A DNA stretch of 64,000 bases. Origin: Butyrivibrio fibrisolvens 16/4. Lineage in GTDB: Bacteria > Bacillota > Clostridia > Lachnospirales > Lachnospiraceae. The stretch is from assembly GCA_000209815.1 (NCBI GenBank), contig FP929036.1, positions 745,658 to 809,657 of the forward strand, given 5' to 3'. The notes under the pieces were generated by a model. That model worked only from the letters and a program-made list of their open reading frames with translations. It made no database searches and had not been told where the DNA came from. Each line of letters starts with the position of its first letter. The first letter of the stretch is position 1. Position numbers and translations under genes: made by a program. This document shows positions 49,931-58,232 of the stretch, piece by piece.

Positions 49931-51188
49931 TTTAAGAGAAATCGCCATGGAGACTGTCATAGAGATTCTGGAGAATGGTCAGTTTTCCCACATATATCTA
50001 AAAGCAGTTTTGGATAAGTATGGATATCTGGAGAAAAACGAGAGAGCATTTTTGAATCGTCTTGTTAATGGAACAGTAGAGCGCAAGCTTCAGCTGGATT
50101 ACATTATCGACAGTTTCTCAAAAACAAAAGTTAAAAAGATGAAGCCTCTCATTCGTACTGTAATGCGATTGGGAGTTTATGAGATTTATTATATGGATGC
50201 GGTTCCTGATTCTGCTACCTGCAATGAATATGTAAAGCTTGCAAAAAAGCGAGGCTTTGCTGGTTTGTCAGGTTTTGTAAATGGCGTCCTTAGAAATATT
50301 TCCCGTGAAAAAGGAAAGCTTGAATTCAAAGATTTAAGCGTTAAATATTCAATGCCTCAGTGGATTGTAGATAAATGGTCTGCTGACTATGGTGTAGAAA
50401 AGACAGAAGAAATTCTTGCAGGATTTCTTTCATCAGAGGATCTTTGCATCAGAGTTAATCTTGGTAAAATCTCCAGGGAAGATTTATCAGAGCGTTTAAA
50501 GAAGCAGGGAATATCAGTTCGTATATGCGATACTGTTGTTAGCGCTTGCTACATATCAGATTACGATTCTTTGGCATCAATACCTGAATTTAATGAAGGA
50601 TTGTTCTATGTGCAGGATTACTCCTCACAGCTGGTTCCTTATGCAGCTAAAATCAGCAGAAGTCAGAATATTCTGGACGTGTGTGCAGCACCTGGAGGAA
50701 AGGCACTTCACTGTGGAGAGCTAGCCTATAAGGGACAGGTTGTAGCCCGTGATTTAACAGAGCAAAAGGTTTCCTTGATTCAGGAAAACATCAACAGAAC
50801 CGGGGCTTTAAATGTTACAGCCCAGCAGTGGGATGCCACGGTTTTGGATGAAGATTCAATTCGTAAATACGATACCGTAATTGCGGATTTACCTTGCTCA
50901 GGATTAGGCATCATTAGAAAGAAGCCTGATATTAAATACAATCAAACCGAGGAATCTCTTTCAGAGCTTACACAGCTTCAGAAAAAGATTCTTGATACAG
51001 TGTGCCAGTATGTAAAGGATGGAGGAGTTCTTTCCTACAGCACCTGCACTATAAATAAAAGTGAAAATGAAAATCAGATAGAAGACTTCTTATCATCACA
51101 TAAGGAGTTTAAGGTAGAAAGTATGACGCAGCTCTTCCCAAACGAAGAGCACGATGGATTTTTTATATGTGTAATGAAAAAGAATTAA
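49917..51188 (+). CDS. rsmB: 16S rRNA m5C967 methyltransferase
   Basis: 423 residues: NusB-like N-terminal domain, SAM domain with DVCAAPGGKALH, DLPCSGLG (PCS box) and catalytic Cys in YSTCTI. Overlaps rlmN by 22 bases. Confidence 0.95.
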   Translation: MAGINLREIAMETVIEILENGQFSHIYLKAVLDKYGYLEKNERAFLNRLVNGTVERKLQLDYIIDSFSKTKVKKMKPLIRTVMRLGVYEIYYMDAVPDSATCNEYVKLAKKRGFAGLSGFVNGVLRNISREKGKLEFKDLSVKYSMPQWIVDKWSADYGVEKTEEILAGFLSSEDLCIRVNLGKISREDLSERLKKQGISVRICDTVVSACYISDYDSLASIPEFNEGLFYVQDYSSQLVPYAAKISRSQNILDVCAAPGGKALHCGELAYKGQVVARDLTEQKVSLIQENINRTGALNVTAQQWDATVLDEDSIRKYDTVIADLPCSGLGIIRKKPDIKYNQTEESLSELTQLQKKILDTVCQYVKDGGVLSYSTCTINKSENENQIEDFLSSHKEFKVESMTQLFPNEEHDGFFICVMKKN

Positions 51189-52252
51189 CCGATATTCGGT
51201 CACTAAATTTAACAGAGCTCACTGATTTTGTCACAACGGATTTAGGAGAACCAAAATTCAGAGCAAAGCAGCTTTATGAGTGGATGCATCAGCATCTGGC
51301 TTTGGATTATGATGAGATGAAAAACATCCCAAAATCTCTTAAGGAGAAGCTTGTGGCAAACTGCAATTATCATCCTCTTAAAAAGGTAGATTTGCAGATA
51401 TCCAAAATCGATGGCACTCGTAAATATCTTTTCGAGCTTTACGATGGTCAGATGGTGGAAAGCGTATGGATGAGCTATAAGCATGGCAATTCTGTTTGTA
51501 TCAGTTCACAGGTTGGCTGTAAAATGGGATGCCGTTTTTGCGCTTCTACATTGGATGGATGGGTTAGAAATCTTACTCCATCAGAGATGTTAGGACAGAT
51601 ATATGCAATTCAGCGTGACACAGGTGAGCGAGTATCAAATCTTGTGGTAATGGGTACCGGAGAGCCTATGGACAACTACGATAATATAGTAAAATTTGTC
51701 AGATTGCTCTCAGATGAAAATGGTCTAAATATTTCTCAGAGAAATATTACAGTCAGCACCTGCGGTATCGTTCCACGTATAAAGCAGCTTGCTGAGGAGG
51801 ATTTGACAATCACACTTGCCATTTCTCTTCATGCTCCTAATCAACAAAAGCGAGCAGAGCTTATGCCTGTTGCTAATAAATATGAAATTCACGAGTTAAT
51901 AGACGCCTGCGAGTACTATTTTAACAAGACAGGTCGTCGCATTACTTTTGAGTATTCACTTGTGGGAGGAGTAAATGATAGAGATGAGGATGCAGCGGAA
52001 TTAGGTCAGCTTATTGGTCATCTAAACTGTCACGTAAACCTCATTCCAGTCAATCCTATTAAGGAGCGAGATTTCGTTAGTCCTAGTATGGACAGAGCCT
52101 ACGCTTTTCAAAAAAGATTGAAAAATATGTTAATAATGCTACTATTAGAAGGGAAATGGGCAGAGATATTGACGGTGCCTGTGGACAACTTAGAAAGCGT
52201 AAAATGGACGCTTCGAAAGGGATTAATTAATGATAAGTTATGGAATTACTGA
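51167..52252 (+). CDS. rlmN: Dual-specificity RNA methyltransferase RlmN
   Basis: 361 residues, radical SAM: CKMGCRFCAST binds the 4Fe-4S cluster, GTGEPMDNYDN, and ISLHAP. Methylates A2503 of 23S rRNA and A37 of tRNAs. The resolving Cys near the C-terminus, expected in a GCG- or S.GxACGQL-like region, is not evident: the end reads VPVDNLESVKWTLRKGL, an altered tail that may reflect a sequence error. Overlaps the phosphatase gene. Confidence 0.9.
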   Translation: MCNEKELTDIRSLNLTELTDFVTTDLGEPKFRAKQLYEWMHQHLALDYDEMKNIPKSLKEKLVANCNYHPLKKVDLQISKIDGTRKYLFELYDGQMVESVWMSYKHGNSVCISSQVGCKMGCRFCASTLDGWVRNLTPSEMLGQIYAIQRDTGERVSNLVVMGTGEPMDNYDNIVKFVRLLSDENGLNISQRNITVSTCGIVPRIKQLAEEDLTITLAISLHAPNQQKRAELMPVANKYEIHELIDACEYYFNKTGRRITFEYSLVGGVNDRDEDAAELGQLIGHLNCHVNLIPVNPIKERDFVSPSMDRAYAFQKRLKNMLIMLLLEGKWAEILTVPVDNLESVKWTLRKGLINDKLWNY

Positions 52253-52949
52253 TGTTGGCATAAAGCGAAAAGTCAATCAAGACACCGTATATGCCAGCGA
52301 CAGTGGAGTTGGTAATTTACCGAATCTATATATAGTTGCAGACGGAATGGGCGGAGAGCTCGCAGGTGATTATGCTTCTGCAAAATGCGTCGAGATAGTT
52401 ATAGATGGTATTACTTCTTCTAAGGAAACAGAGCCTGTAAAAATTTTAGAAAAGGCTATTCAATCAGCAAATCAAATAATTTTCAATGAGTCTAAAAATG
52501 ATCCGGATAAGGCGGGTATGGGTACTACACTTGTTTTGGCCACTGTTAGTGATGGCCATCTTTATGTTGCAAATGTAGGTGATAGCCGTCTTTATGTTGC
52601 TACAGGGACAAAGCTTCTTCAGATTACAAAGGATCACTCTGTAGTTGCGGAGCTTGTTAGAACCGGAGAGCTTGATGAGGATGATGCCCGCACTGACAAA
52701 CGCAAGAATATGATTACTAGAGCTATTGGTGCAGAGGGTAAGATTACCCCAGATTACTTTGATGTAATTCTAAAGGGCAAAGAAAAGATATTACTTTGTT
52801 CTGATGGTCTTACAAATATGGTAGAGGATAAGGATATTTATTCTGTCATTACATCATCAGAGCCACTGGAATCAAGAGCTAAAAAATTGATTCAACTGGC
52901 AAATGGTAATGGTGGTAAGGATAATATTTCCGCAATTGTTATAGAATAA
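52230..52949 (+). CDS. prpC: PP2C-family Ser/Thr phosphatase
   Basis: 239 residues. Metal-binding motifs DVGIKRKVNQD, VADGMGGELAGDYAS, NVGDSRLYV and the terminal GGKDNIS. Dephosphorylates PrkC and its targets. 23 bases upstream of prkC, the canonical pair. Confidence 0.95.
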   Translation: MISYGITDVGIKRKVNQDTVYASDSGVGNLPNLYIVADGMGGELAGDYASAKCVEIVIDGITSSKETEPVKILEKAIQSANQIIFNESKNDPDKAGMGTTLVLATVSDGHLYVANVGDSRLYVATGTKLLQITKDHSVVAELVRTGELDEDDARTDKRKNMITRAIGAEGKITPDYFDVILKGKEKILLCSDGLTNMVEDKDIYSVITSSEPLESRAKKLIQLANGNGGKDNISAIVIE

Positions 52950-52972
52950 ATATCTTAGATAAAGGAGAGTTC

Positions 52973-54838
52973 ATGATTACACAAGGCATGTTTATAGCAG
53001 ATAGATATGAAATAATAGATAAGGTTGGTTCAGGCGGAATGTCTGACGTTTATCGCGCAAAGGATCACATCCTTGGCCGAGAGGTCGCTATCAAAATCTT
53101 AAAGCAGGAGTTTTCTGAGGACGCAACATTTGTTGCAAAATTTAGAACAGAGGCTCAGTCAGCTGCAGGCTTAGAGCATCCAAACATTGTTAATATTTAC
53201 GACGTAGGTTCAGAGAATGGTATGTATTTCATCGTTATGGAATACGTAGAAGGCATTACTCTTAAGACATATATTGAAAAGAAGGGCCAGCTGAATTTCA
53301 AAGAGGCTATCTCTATTGCAATTCAGGTAGGTCGTGGTATCGAGGCTGCTCACCAGAAGGGCATCATTCACCGAGATATCAAGCCACAGAATATTATCAT
53401 TTCTACTGAAGGAAAGGTTAAGGTTACAGACTTTGGTATTGCAAGGGCTGCCAGCTCTAATACAATCCACGCTGATGTAATGGGTTCTGTACATTATTCT
53501 TCACCAGAGCAGGCTAGAAATGGTTTTGTTGATGGAAAGAGCGATATCTATTCACTTGGTATCGTTATGTACGAAATGGTTACAGGCCGTGTTCCTTTCG
53601 ATGGGGATAATACTGTAGCTATTGCTATCCAGCATCTTCAGGAGGAGATGGTTGCACCTAGCGCTTACGCTCCAGATCTTCCTATTTCATTAGAGAAAAT
53701 TATCCTTAAGGCAACAATGAAAAAGGCAGACAGACGTTATGCCACTATTTCAGATTTACTTATGGATTTAAAGAAGGCACTTGTTAGCCCTAATGACGAT
53801 TTTGTTACTATTGTAGAACCTGATTTGGGACATACTCGTGTTATGCACAAGGTTACTCCAGAGCAGGAGGAGAATCTTACAAAGAGAGCCGCAGAGGTTC
53901 TCATTGAGGATGATTACGACGACGAGTACTATGATGATGAGTACTACGACGATGAATATTATGATGACGACTACGATGATGAGGACGAGGAAGAAGATTC
54001 CAAGATGGACAAGGTTCTTACAATCGCAGGCGTTGTAGCTGCTTTTGCAATCGTTGCAATTGTTGTAGCAATCCTTGGAAATATTTCAGGATTGTTTAGC
54101 TTTGGTTCAAAGAAGGTCACAATGATTAATGTTGTTGGAACTCAGTATGAAGAGGCACTTCAGCAGCTTGAGGAGCTTGGCCTTACAGAAAAGAATGTTG
54201 TAGTTTCTTATGAAGATGGTGACGAAGTAGAGGATGGAATTGTTACTCAGCAGTCTGTTCCAGCTGACAAGGAATTCTCACTTAATGATACACTTCGTCT
54301 TACAGTAGAGGGTTCTGATGGTTCTGGTAGCTCAGATAAATCTGAATCTAAGGAATCTAAATCAGAAAAGTCAGGTTCAGAGGGCACAGTTTCTGTTCCT
54401 AGCGTAGTAGGTCTTTCACAGGCAGAGGCTACTCAGACTCTCAGCAACGCACAGATTGTTGTTACAAGTACAACTCAGGAATTCTCTGATGAAGTTCCAT
54501 CAGGTTCTGTTATAAGCCAGTCTATTGAGGCAGGCGAGATGGTTTCTCCAAACTCTAGCATTACACTTGTAATCAGCAAGGGCAAGGAAGAGGTTACTTA
54601 CAGCTATAGTATTTCAAATCCATACGATGGTGAGTGTACATACGAAATTGCCGAGCTTGGCAAGTCAGGTACAATTCCAAAGAATGGAGCAATCAATATT
54701 TCAGAGGTAAAGGTAGATACACTTACAGTTACTCTTACCTACACTCCTCTATATCTTTCAGGTGATGGTACAATGAAGCCTAATCCAAATGCGACAGAGA
54801 CTTCTACTCAGGCTGTGAAGGGAAAACCAAACAATTAA
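52973..54838 (+). CDS. prkC: PASTA-domain Ser/Thr protein kinase
   Basis: 621 residues. Kinase domain 1-270 (GSGGMSDVYRA, HRDIKPQNI, DFGIARA, SPEQARNG). A juxtamembrane stretch at ~312-343 consists mostly of Asp, Tyr and Glu in DDEYY repeats. TM follows at ~350-372, then two PASTA domains (~378-450, ~465-540) and a C-terminal beta-rich tail. Senses wall fragments and controls growth or sporulation-type responses in relatives. The acidic Tyr-rich linker is unusual. Confidence 0.94.
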   Translation: MITQGMFIADRYEIIDKVGSGGMSDVYRAKDHILGREVAIKILKQEFSEDATFVAKFRTEAQSAAGLEHPNIVNIYDVGSENGMYFIVMEYVEGITLKTYIEKKGQLNFKEAISIAIQVGRGIEAAHQKGIIHRDIKPQNIIISTEGKVKVTDFGIARAASSNTIHADVMGSVHYSSPEQARNGFVDGKSDIYSLGIVMYEMVTGRVPFDGDNTVAIAIQHLQEEMVAPSAYAPDLPISLEKIILKATMKKADRRYATISDLLMDLKKALVSPNDDFVTIVEPDLGHTRVMHKVTPEQEENLTKRAAEVLIEDDYDDEYYDDEYYDDEYYDDDYDDEDEEEDSKMDKVLTIAGVVAAFAIVAIVVAILGNISGLFSFGSKKVTMINVVGTQYEEALQQLEELGLTEKNVVVSYEDGDEVEDGIVTQQSVPADKEFSLNDTLRLTVEGSDGSGSSDKSESKESKSEKSGSEGTVSVPSVVGLSQAEATQTLSNAQIVVTSTTQEFSDEVPSGSVISQSIEAGEMVSPNSSITLVISKGKEEVTYSYSISNPYDGECTYEIAELGKSGTIPKNGAINISEVKVDTLTVTLTYTPLYLSGDGTMKPNPNATETSTQAVKGKPNN

Positions 54839-54841
54839 TTT

Positions 54842-55729
54842 ATGGTTGGAAAAATTATTAAAGGTATCGCAGGATTCTACTACGTTCAGGTAGCAGATTC
54901 CTGCGTATATGAATGCAAGGCCAAAGGTGCCTTCAGAAAAGATAAAATAAAGCCTCTTGTAGGGGACGACGTGGAAATCGACGTTATTTCAGAAGAGGAA
55001 ATGACGGGCAATGTTATTAGAATCCTGCCACGCAAGTCTGAGCTTATCAGACCAGCTGTGGCTAATGTGGATCAGGCATTGCTCATTTTTGCTACTAAAA
55101 GCCCGGAGCCTAATCTTAATCTTCTAGACAGATTTTTGTGTATGATGGAGGAGCAGGAATTGCCTATTACCATCTGCTTCAATAAAGATGATTTGGCAGA
55201 TGAAGGCTTTCAGCAGCAAATGAGAGATACTTACGAGCCAGCAGGCTATAAGGTTATTTTTACATCTGCCAAGGAAGAGGCAGGTATCGAGATTATTAAG
55301 GATGTATTAAAAGGCAAGACATCCACGGTGGCAGGGCCATCGGGAGTTGGTAAGAGCTCCATAGTCAATCTTCTTACCCAGGGACAGGTTATGGAAACTG
55401 GAGAGGTATCAGAAAAGATTGGCCGTGGAAAGCATACCACAAGACATTCAGAGCTTTTATATCTAGGGGACGACACCTACATTATGGATACACCAGGATT
55501 TTCTTCCTTGTTTGTACCAAAGGTGGAGCCTACGGATTTATATAGGCTTTTTCCAGAGTTTGTTGGACCTGCAGAAAACTGCAGATTTACAGGATGTGCT
55601 CATCATAAAGAGCCGGATTGTGGGGTTAAGGCTGCTGTTGAATCTGGGGAGATTGCAGCTAGCCGTTACGAGAACTATTTACAGATATATTCAGAAATGG
55701 TTCAGGAACAAAATAACAAGTATCGATAG
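54842..55729 (+). CDS. rsgA: Ribosome small-subunit GTPase RsgA
   Basis: 295 residues. OB domain, circularly permuted GTPase with G4 FNKDD, G1 GPSGVGKSS, G3 DTPGFSS, and zinc ligands in CRFTGCAHHKEPDC. 30S maturation. 3 bases after prkC. Confidence 0.96.
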   Translation: MVGKIIKGIAGFYYVQVADSCVYECKAKGAFRKDKIKPLVGDDVEIDVISEEEMTGNVIRILPRKSELIRPAVANVDQALLIFATKSPEPNLNLLDRFLCMMEEQELPITICFNKDDLADEGFQQQMRDTYEPAGYKVIFTSAKEEAGIEIIKDVLKGKTSTVAGPSGVGKSSIVNLLTQGQVMETGEVSEKIGRGKHTTRHSELLYLGDDTYIMDTPGFSSLFVPKVEPTDLYRLFPEFVGPAENCRFTGCAHHKEPDCGVKAAVESGEIAASRYENYLQIYSEMVQEQNNKYR

Positions 55730-55738
55730 GAGAAGAAT

Positions 55739-56392
55739 ATGGAAAAATGTCTGGCGCCTTCAATTTTATCAGCTGATTTTGGAATACTTAAAGAGCAGCT
55801 GCAGCTTATTGATCAGGCAGGAGCTCAGTATGTTCACTTTGATGTAATGGATGGTGTGTTCGTACCTAGTATTAGCTTTGGACTTCCAGTACTTCGCACT
55901 ATTCGCAAGTATACAGACAGACTATTTGACGTACATCTGATGATAGTGGACCCTGAACGTTATGTTAAGGAGTTTGCTGAGGCAGGAGCAGATATTATTA
56001 CTGTTCATGCAGAGGCCTGCAAGCATCTGGATGCAACAATTGATTTGATAAAGAGTAGTGGAGTAATGGCAGGTGTTGCTATCAATCCTGCTACACCGCT
56101 TTCAGATATTATGCACGTACTTGAAAAGGTTGATATGGTTCTCATTATGACTGTAAATCCAGGATTTGGCGGTCAGAGTATGATTCCTTACACATTAGAT
56201 AAGGTTCGAGAGCTTTCAGTGATGGCACGTCAGAAAAAGCTCAAAATAGATATTGAGGTAGACGGCGGCGTCAATGAAAATACCATTGAGGATGTTTTAG
56301 AGGCAGGTGCCAATATAATAGTGGCAGGTTCTGCAGTGTTCAATGGGGATGCTAAGCTTAATGCCGAAAGATTGTTGGAGAAGATGCAATGA
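55739..56392 (+). CDS. rpe: Ribulose-phosphate 3-epimerase
   Basis: 217 residues, TIM barrel: LAPSILSADFG, HFDVMDGVFVP, DVHLMI, VNPGFGGQ, DGGV. Interconverts ribulose-5-P and xylulose-5-P, useful with the arabinose pathway here. Overlaps thiN by ATGA. Confidence 0.97.
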   Translation: MEKCLAPSILSADFGILKEQLQLIDQAGAQYVHFDVMDGVFVPSISFGLPVLRTIRKYTDRLFDVHLMIVDPERYVKEFAEAGADIITVHAEACKHLDATIDLIKSSGVMAGVAINPATPLSDIMHVLEKVDMVLIMTVNPGFGGQSMIPYTLDKVRELSVMARQKKLKIDIEVDGGVNENTIEDVLEAGANIIVAGSAVFNGDAKLNAERLLEKMQ

Positions 56393-57051
56393 TAGTGGTA
56401 ATAATCGCAGGTGGCGATATTGATGAAGAATTTACAGGAGGATTCATTGCGGATTTGGATGAATCCTCTTTATTTTTGATTGCTTGTGACAAGGGCTATG
56501 AGGCCTGTGAAAGAATGGGAATAAAGCCGGATGTTCTGATTGGAGATTTTGATTCTGCAGTTGGTAATGTGAGCGATAGGGCAAGGGCTGCAGGGGTCAA
56601 TGTCATTAAGCTTAATCCTATAAAGGACGATACTGATGCTGAGGCGGCAATTGATTTGGCTATTGCTAAAACCACAGAAGATGATGAAATATATTTACTT
56701 GGCGCTAATGGAACAAGGCTGGATCACGTATTAGGAAATATCAATCTGGTGGCCAAAGGGCTAAAGGCTCATCGAGAGGTCACAATGATGGACCCTCACA
56801 ATTCAATCCAAATGATAGAGCCTGGGGAAACCTACATTGTAGAAGCTGATTATCAGTTTGGTAAATACATCTCTGTATTTCCATATATGGGAAAGGTATC
56901 AGGCCTTAATATGGATGGTTTTAAATATCCAGTCAAAAATGGCGTTATTGAAGGATATAATACCCTGACTGTAAGCAACGAGCTGGCGGAGGATGAGGGT
57001 ACCATAACAATAGAAGAAGGAGTCCTTATTGTAATCGAGTCGATGGATTAG
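56389..57051 (+). CDS. thiN: Thiamine pyrophosphokinase
   Basis: 220 residues. IACDKGYEACERMGIKPDVLIGDFDS, KDDTDAEAAIDLA and LGANGTRLDHVLGN are the family's nucleotide and thiamine motifs. Makes TPP from thiamine. Confidence 0.94.
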   Translation: MIVVIIAGGDIDEEFTGGFIADLDESSLFLIACDKGYEACERMGIKPDVLIGDFDSAVGNVSDRARAAGVNVIKLNPIKDDTDAEAAIDLAIAKTTEDDEIYLLGANGTRLDHVLGNINLVAKGLKAHREVTMMDPHNSIQMIEPGETYIVEADYQFGKYISVFPYMGKVSGLNMDGFKYPVKNGVIEGYNTLTVSNELAEDEGTITIEEGVLIVIESMD

Positions 57052-57078
57052 ATTTATGTTGGGATATAGGAAGTCGAT

Positions 57079-57804
57079 ATGGACTTAAGAAAAATAGTAA
57101 GAGGATTATTTGAAAGAAAGATGGTAGTGTTACTTGTTGCTATAGTGTTGCTTTTTGCAGTGCTGTTTAACTCAGGTATGTTCGGTGGAACAGATTCACG
57201 AATTCATATTAGCTGCGTGGGAGACAGTCTTACCTACGGAAGTGGAGTATTAAAAACAAGAGAGATAGATAGTTATCCAGCCCAGCTTCAGGCTAGACTT
57301 GGAACCTCGTACCTCGTTTCAAATTTCGGTCTTAGAAATGCTACTGCATCTACAAGTGGCGATTTGCCATATATAGAATCCGAGCAGTACAAAGAATCTT
57401 TAAAATCTAATCCGGATATAGTGATTCTTATGCTTGGTACTAACGATACAAAGACACAGAATTGGAATGCTTCAGAATATCGTAAGGGGCTTACCGATTT
57501 GGTGGAAACCTATAAAAAGCTGGATTCTAATCCAAAGGTATTTCTTATGCGTAGCCCATATTGCTTTCCTATCGAAGGGAATGATGATGCAGAATACAAT
57601 GTACAGGCTTCAGTAGTAAACGGGGAGCTTGGAGACATTATAGGTGAGGTAGCTGAGGAAACAGACGTCAGCTTGATTGATTTACATAAGGTAACAGAAG
57701 GCAAAGAATATTTATACACAGATGGTATTCATTTCTTGGCTAAGGGCTATACACTTATAGCTGATACAGTATATGATTCCATAAAAAATGCTATTGAAAA
57801 ATAA
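57079..57804 (+). CDS. Membrane-anchored SGNH/GDSL hydrolase
   Basis: 241 residues. N-terminal anchor at ~15-33, GDSLTYGSG (block I), LGTNDTK (block III) and DGIHFLAKGY (catalytic Asp-His). Acts outside the membrane, probably on an acyl or acetyl ester of wall or glycan. Last gene of the long run. Confidence 0.88.
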   Translation: MDLRKIVRGLFERKMVVLLVAIVLLFAVLFNSGMFGGTDSRIHISCVGDSLTYGSGVLKTREIDSYPAQLQARLGTSYLVSNFGLRNATASTSGDLPYIESEQYKESLKSNPDIVILMLGTNDTKTQNWNASEYRKGLTDLVETYKKLDSNPKVFLMRSPYCFPIEGNDDAEYNVQASVVNGELGDIIGEVAEETDVSLIDLHKVTEGKEYLYTDGIHFLAKGYTLIADTVYDSIKNAIEK

Positions 57805-57811
57805 GATCAAT

Positions 57812-57877
57812 AAACCCGTTGACAAAATTGTGTAACGGGTTTATATTTATATCAACATATGAACAATTATTCAAATG
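57812..57877 (+). promoter_or_regulatory. Terminator, promoter and ArsR operator of the metal-efflux operon
   Basis: AAACCCGTT and AACGGGTTT form a terminator hairpin for the upstream gene. TTGACA (57819-57824), 17-bp spacer and TATATT (57842-57847) lie within it. ATATGAACAATTATTCAAAT (57857-57876) matches the TGAACA..TGTTCA-type 12-2-12 operator of SmtB/CadC-like repressors, placed just downstream of the start. Confidence 0.7.
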
Positions 57878-57900
57878 TTCAAATCAGGAGGAAGGAAATA

Positions 57901-58118
57901 TGAAGAAAACATATAAGATTGATGTTGATTGCGCAAACTGCGCTAATAAAATGGAGCAGGCAGCTAAAAACACTGCAGGTGTTGCAGATGCTACAGTAAA
58001 CTTTATGGCACTCAAAATGAGCGTAGAGTTTGAAGAGGGGGCTGATGTTAAGGCTGTTATGGATGAAGTTCTTAAGAATTGCAAAAAGGTCGAAGACGAC
58101 TGTGAGATATTTTTATAA
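57901..58118 (+). CDS. Heavy-metal-associated (HMA) domain protein
   Basis: 72 residues, ferredoxin-like HMA fold. DVDCANCANKMEQA contains the metal-binding CANC, and a second Cys pair occurs near the C-terminus (NCKKVEDDCE). A soluble metal chaperone that replaces the N-terminal domain missing from the ATPase downstream. AGGAGGAAGG ribosome site. Confidence 0.92.
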
Positions 58119-58124
58119 AAACTA

Positions 58125-58208
58125 GCCTGTAGCTCACAATCTCCTAGAACTCTGAAGAAGCACATCTAGTGCTCGAAAGAGTTACTAGAGATTTTGAGTG
58201 TAACAGGC
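58125..58208 (+). promoter_or_regulatory. Extended stem-loop between HMA gene and ATPase gene
   Basis: GCCTGT/ACAGGC closes an ~84-nt near-continuous hairpin. Further pairings are CTCA/TGAG, AATCT/AGATT, CTAG/CTAG, AACTCT/AGAGTT and AGCAC/GTGCT, with a GAAGA/CGAA internal loop and ATCTA tip. No T-run, so not a terminator. It ends 24 nt before the ATPase ATG. Confidence 0.7.
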
Positions 58209-58232
58209 GGAATGGTTAGAATAGGTGTGGAC

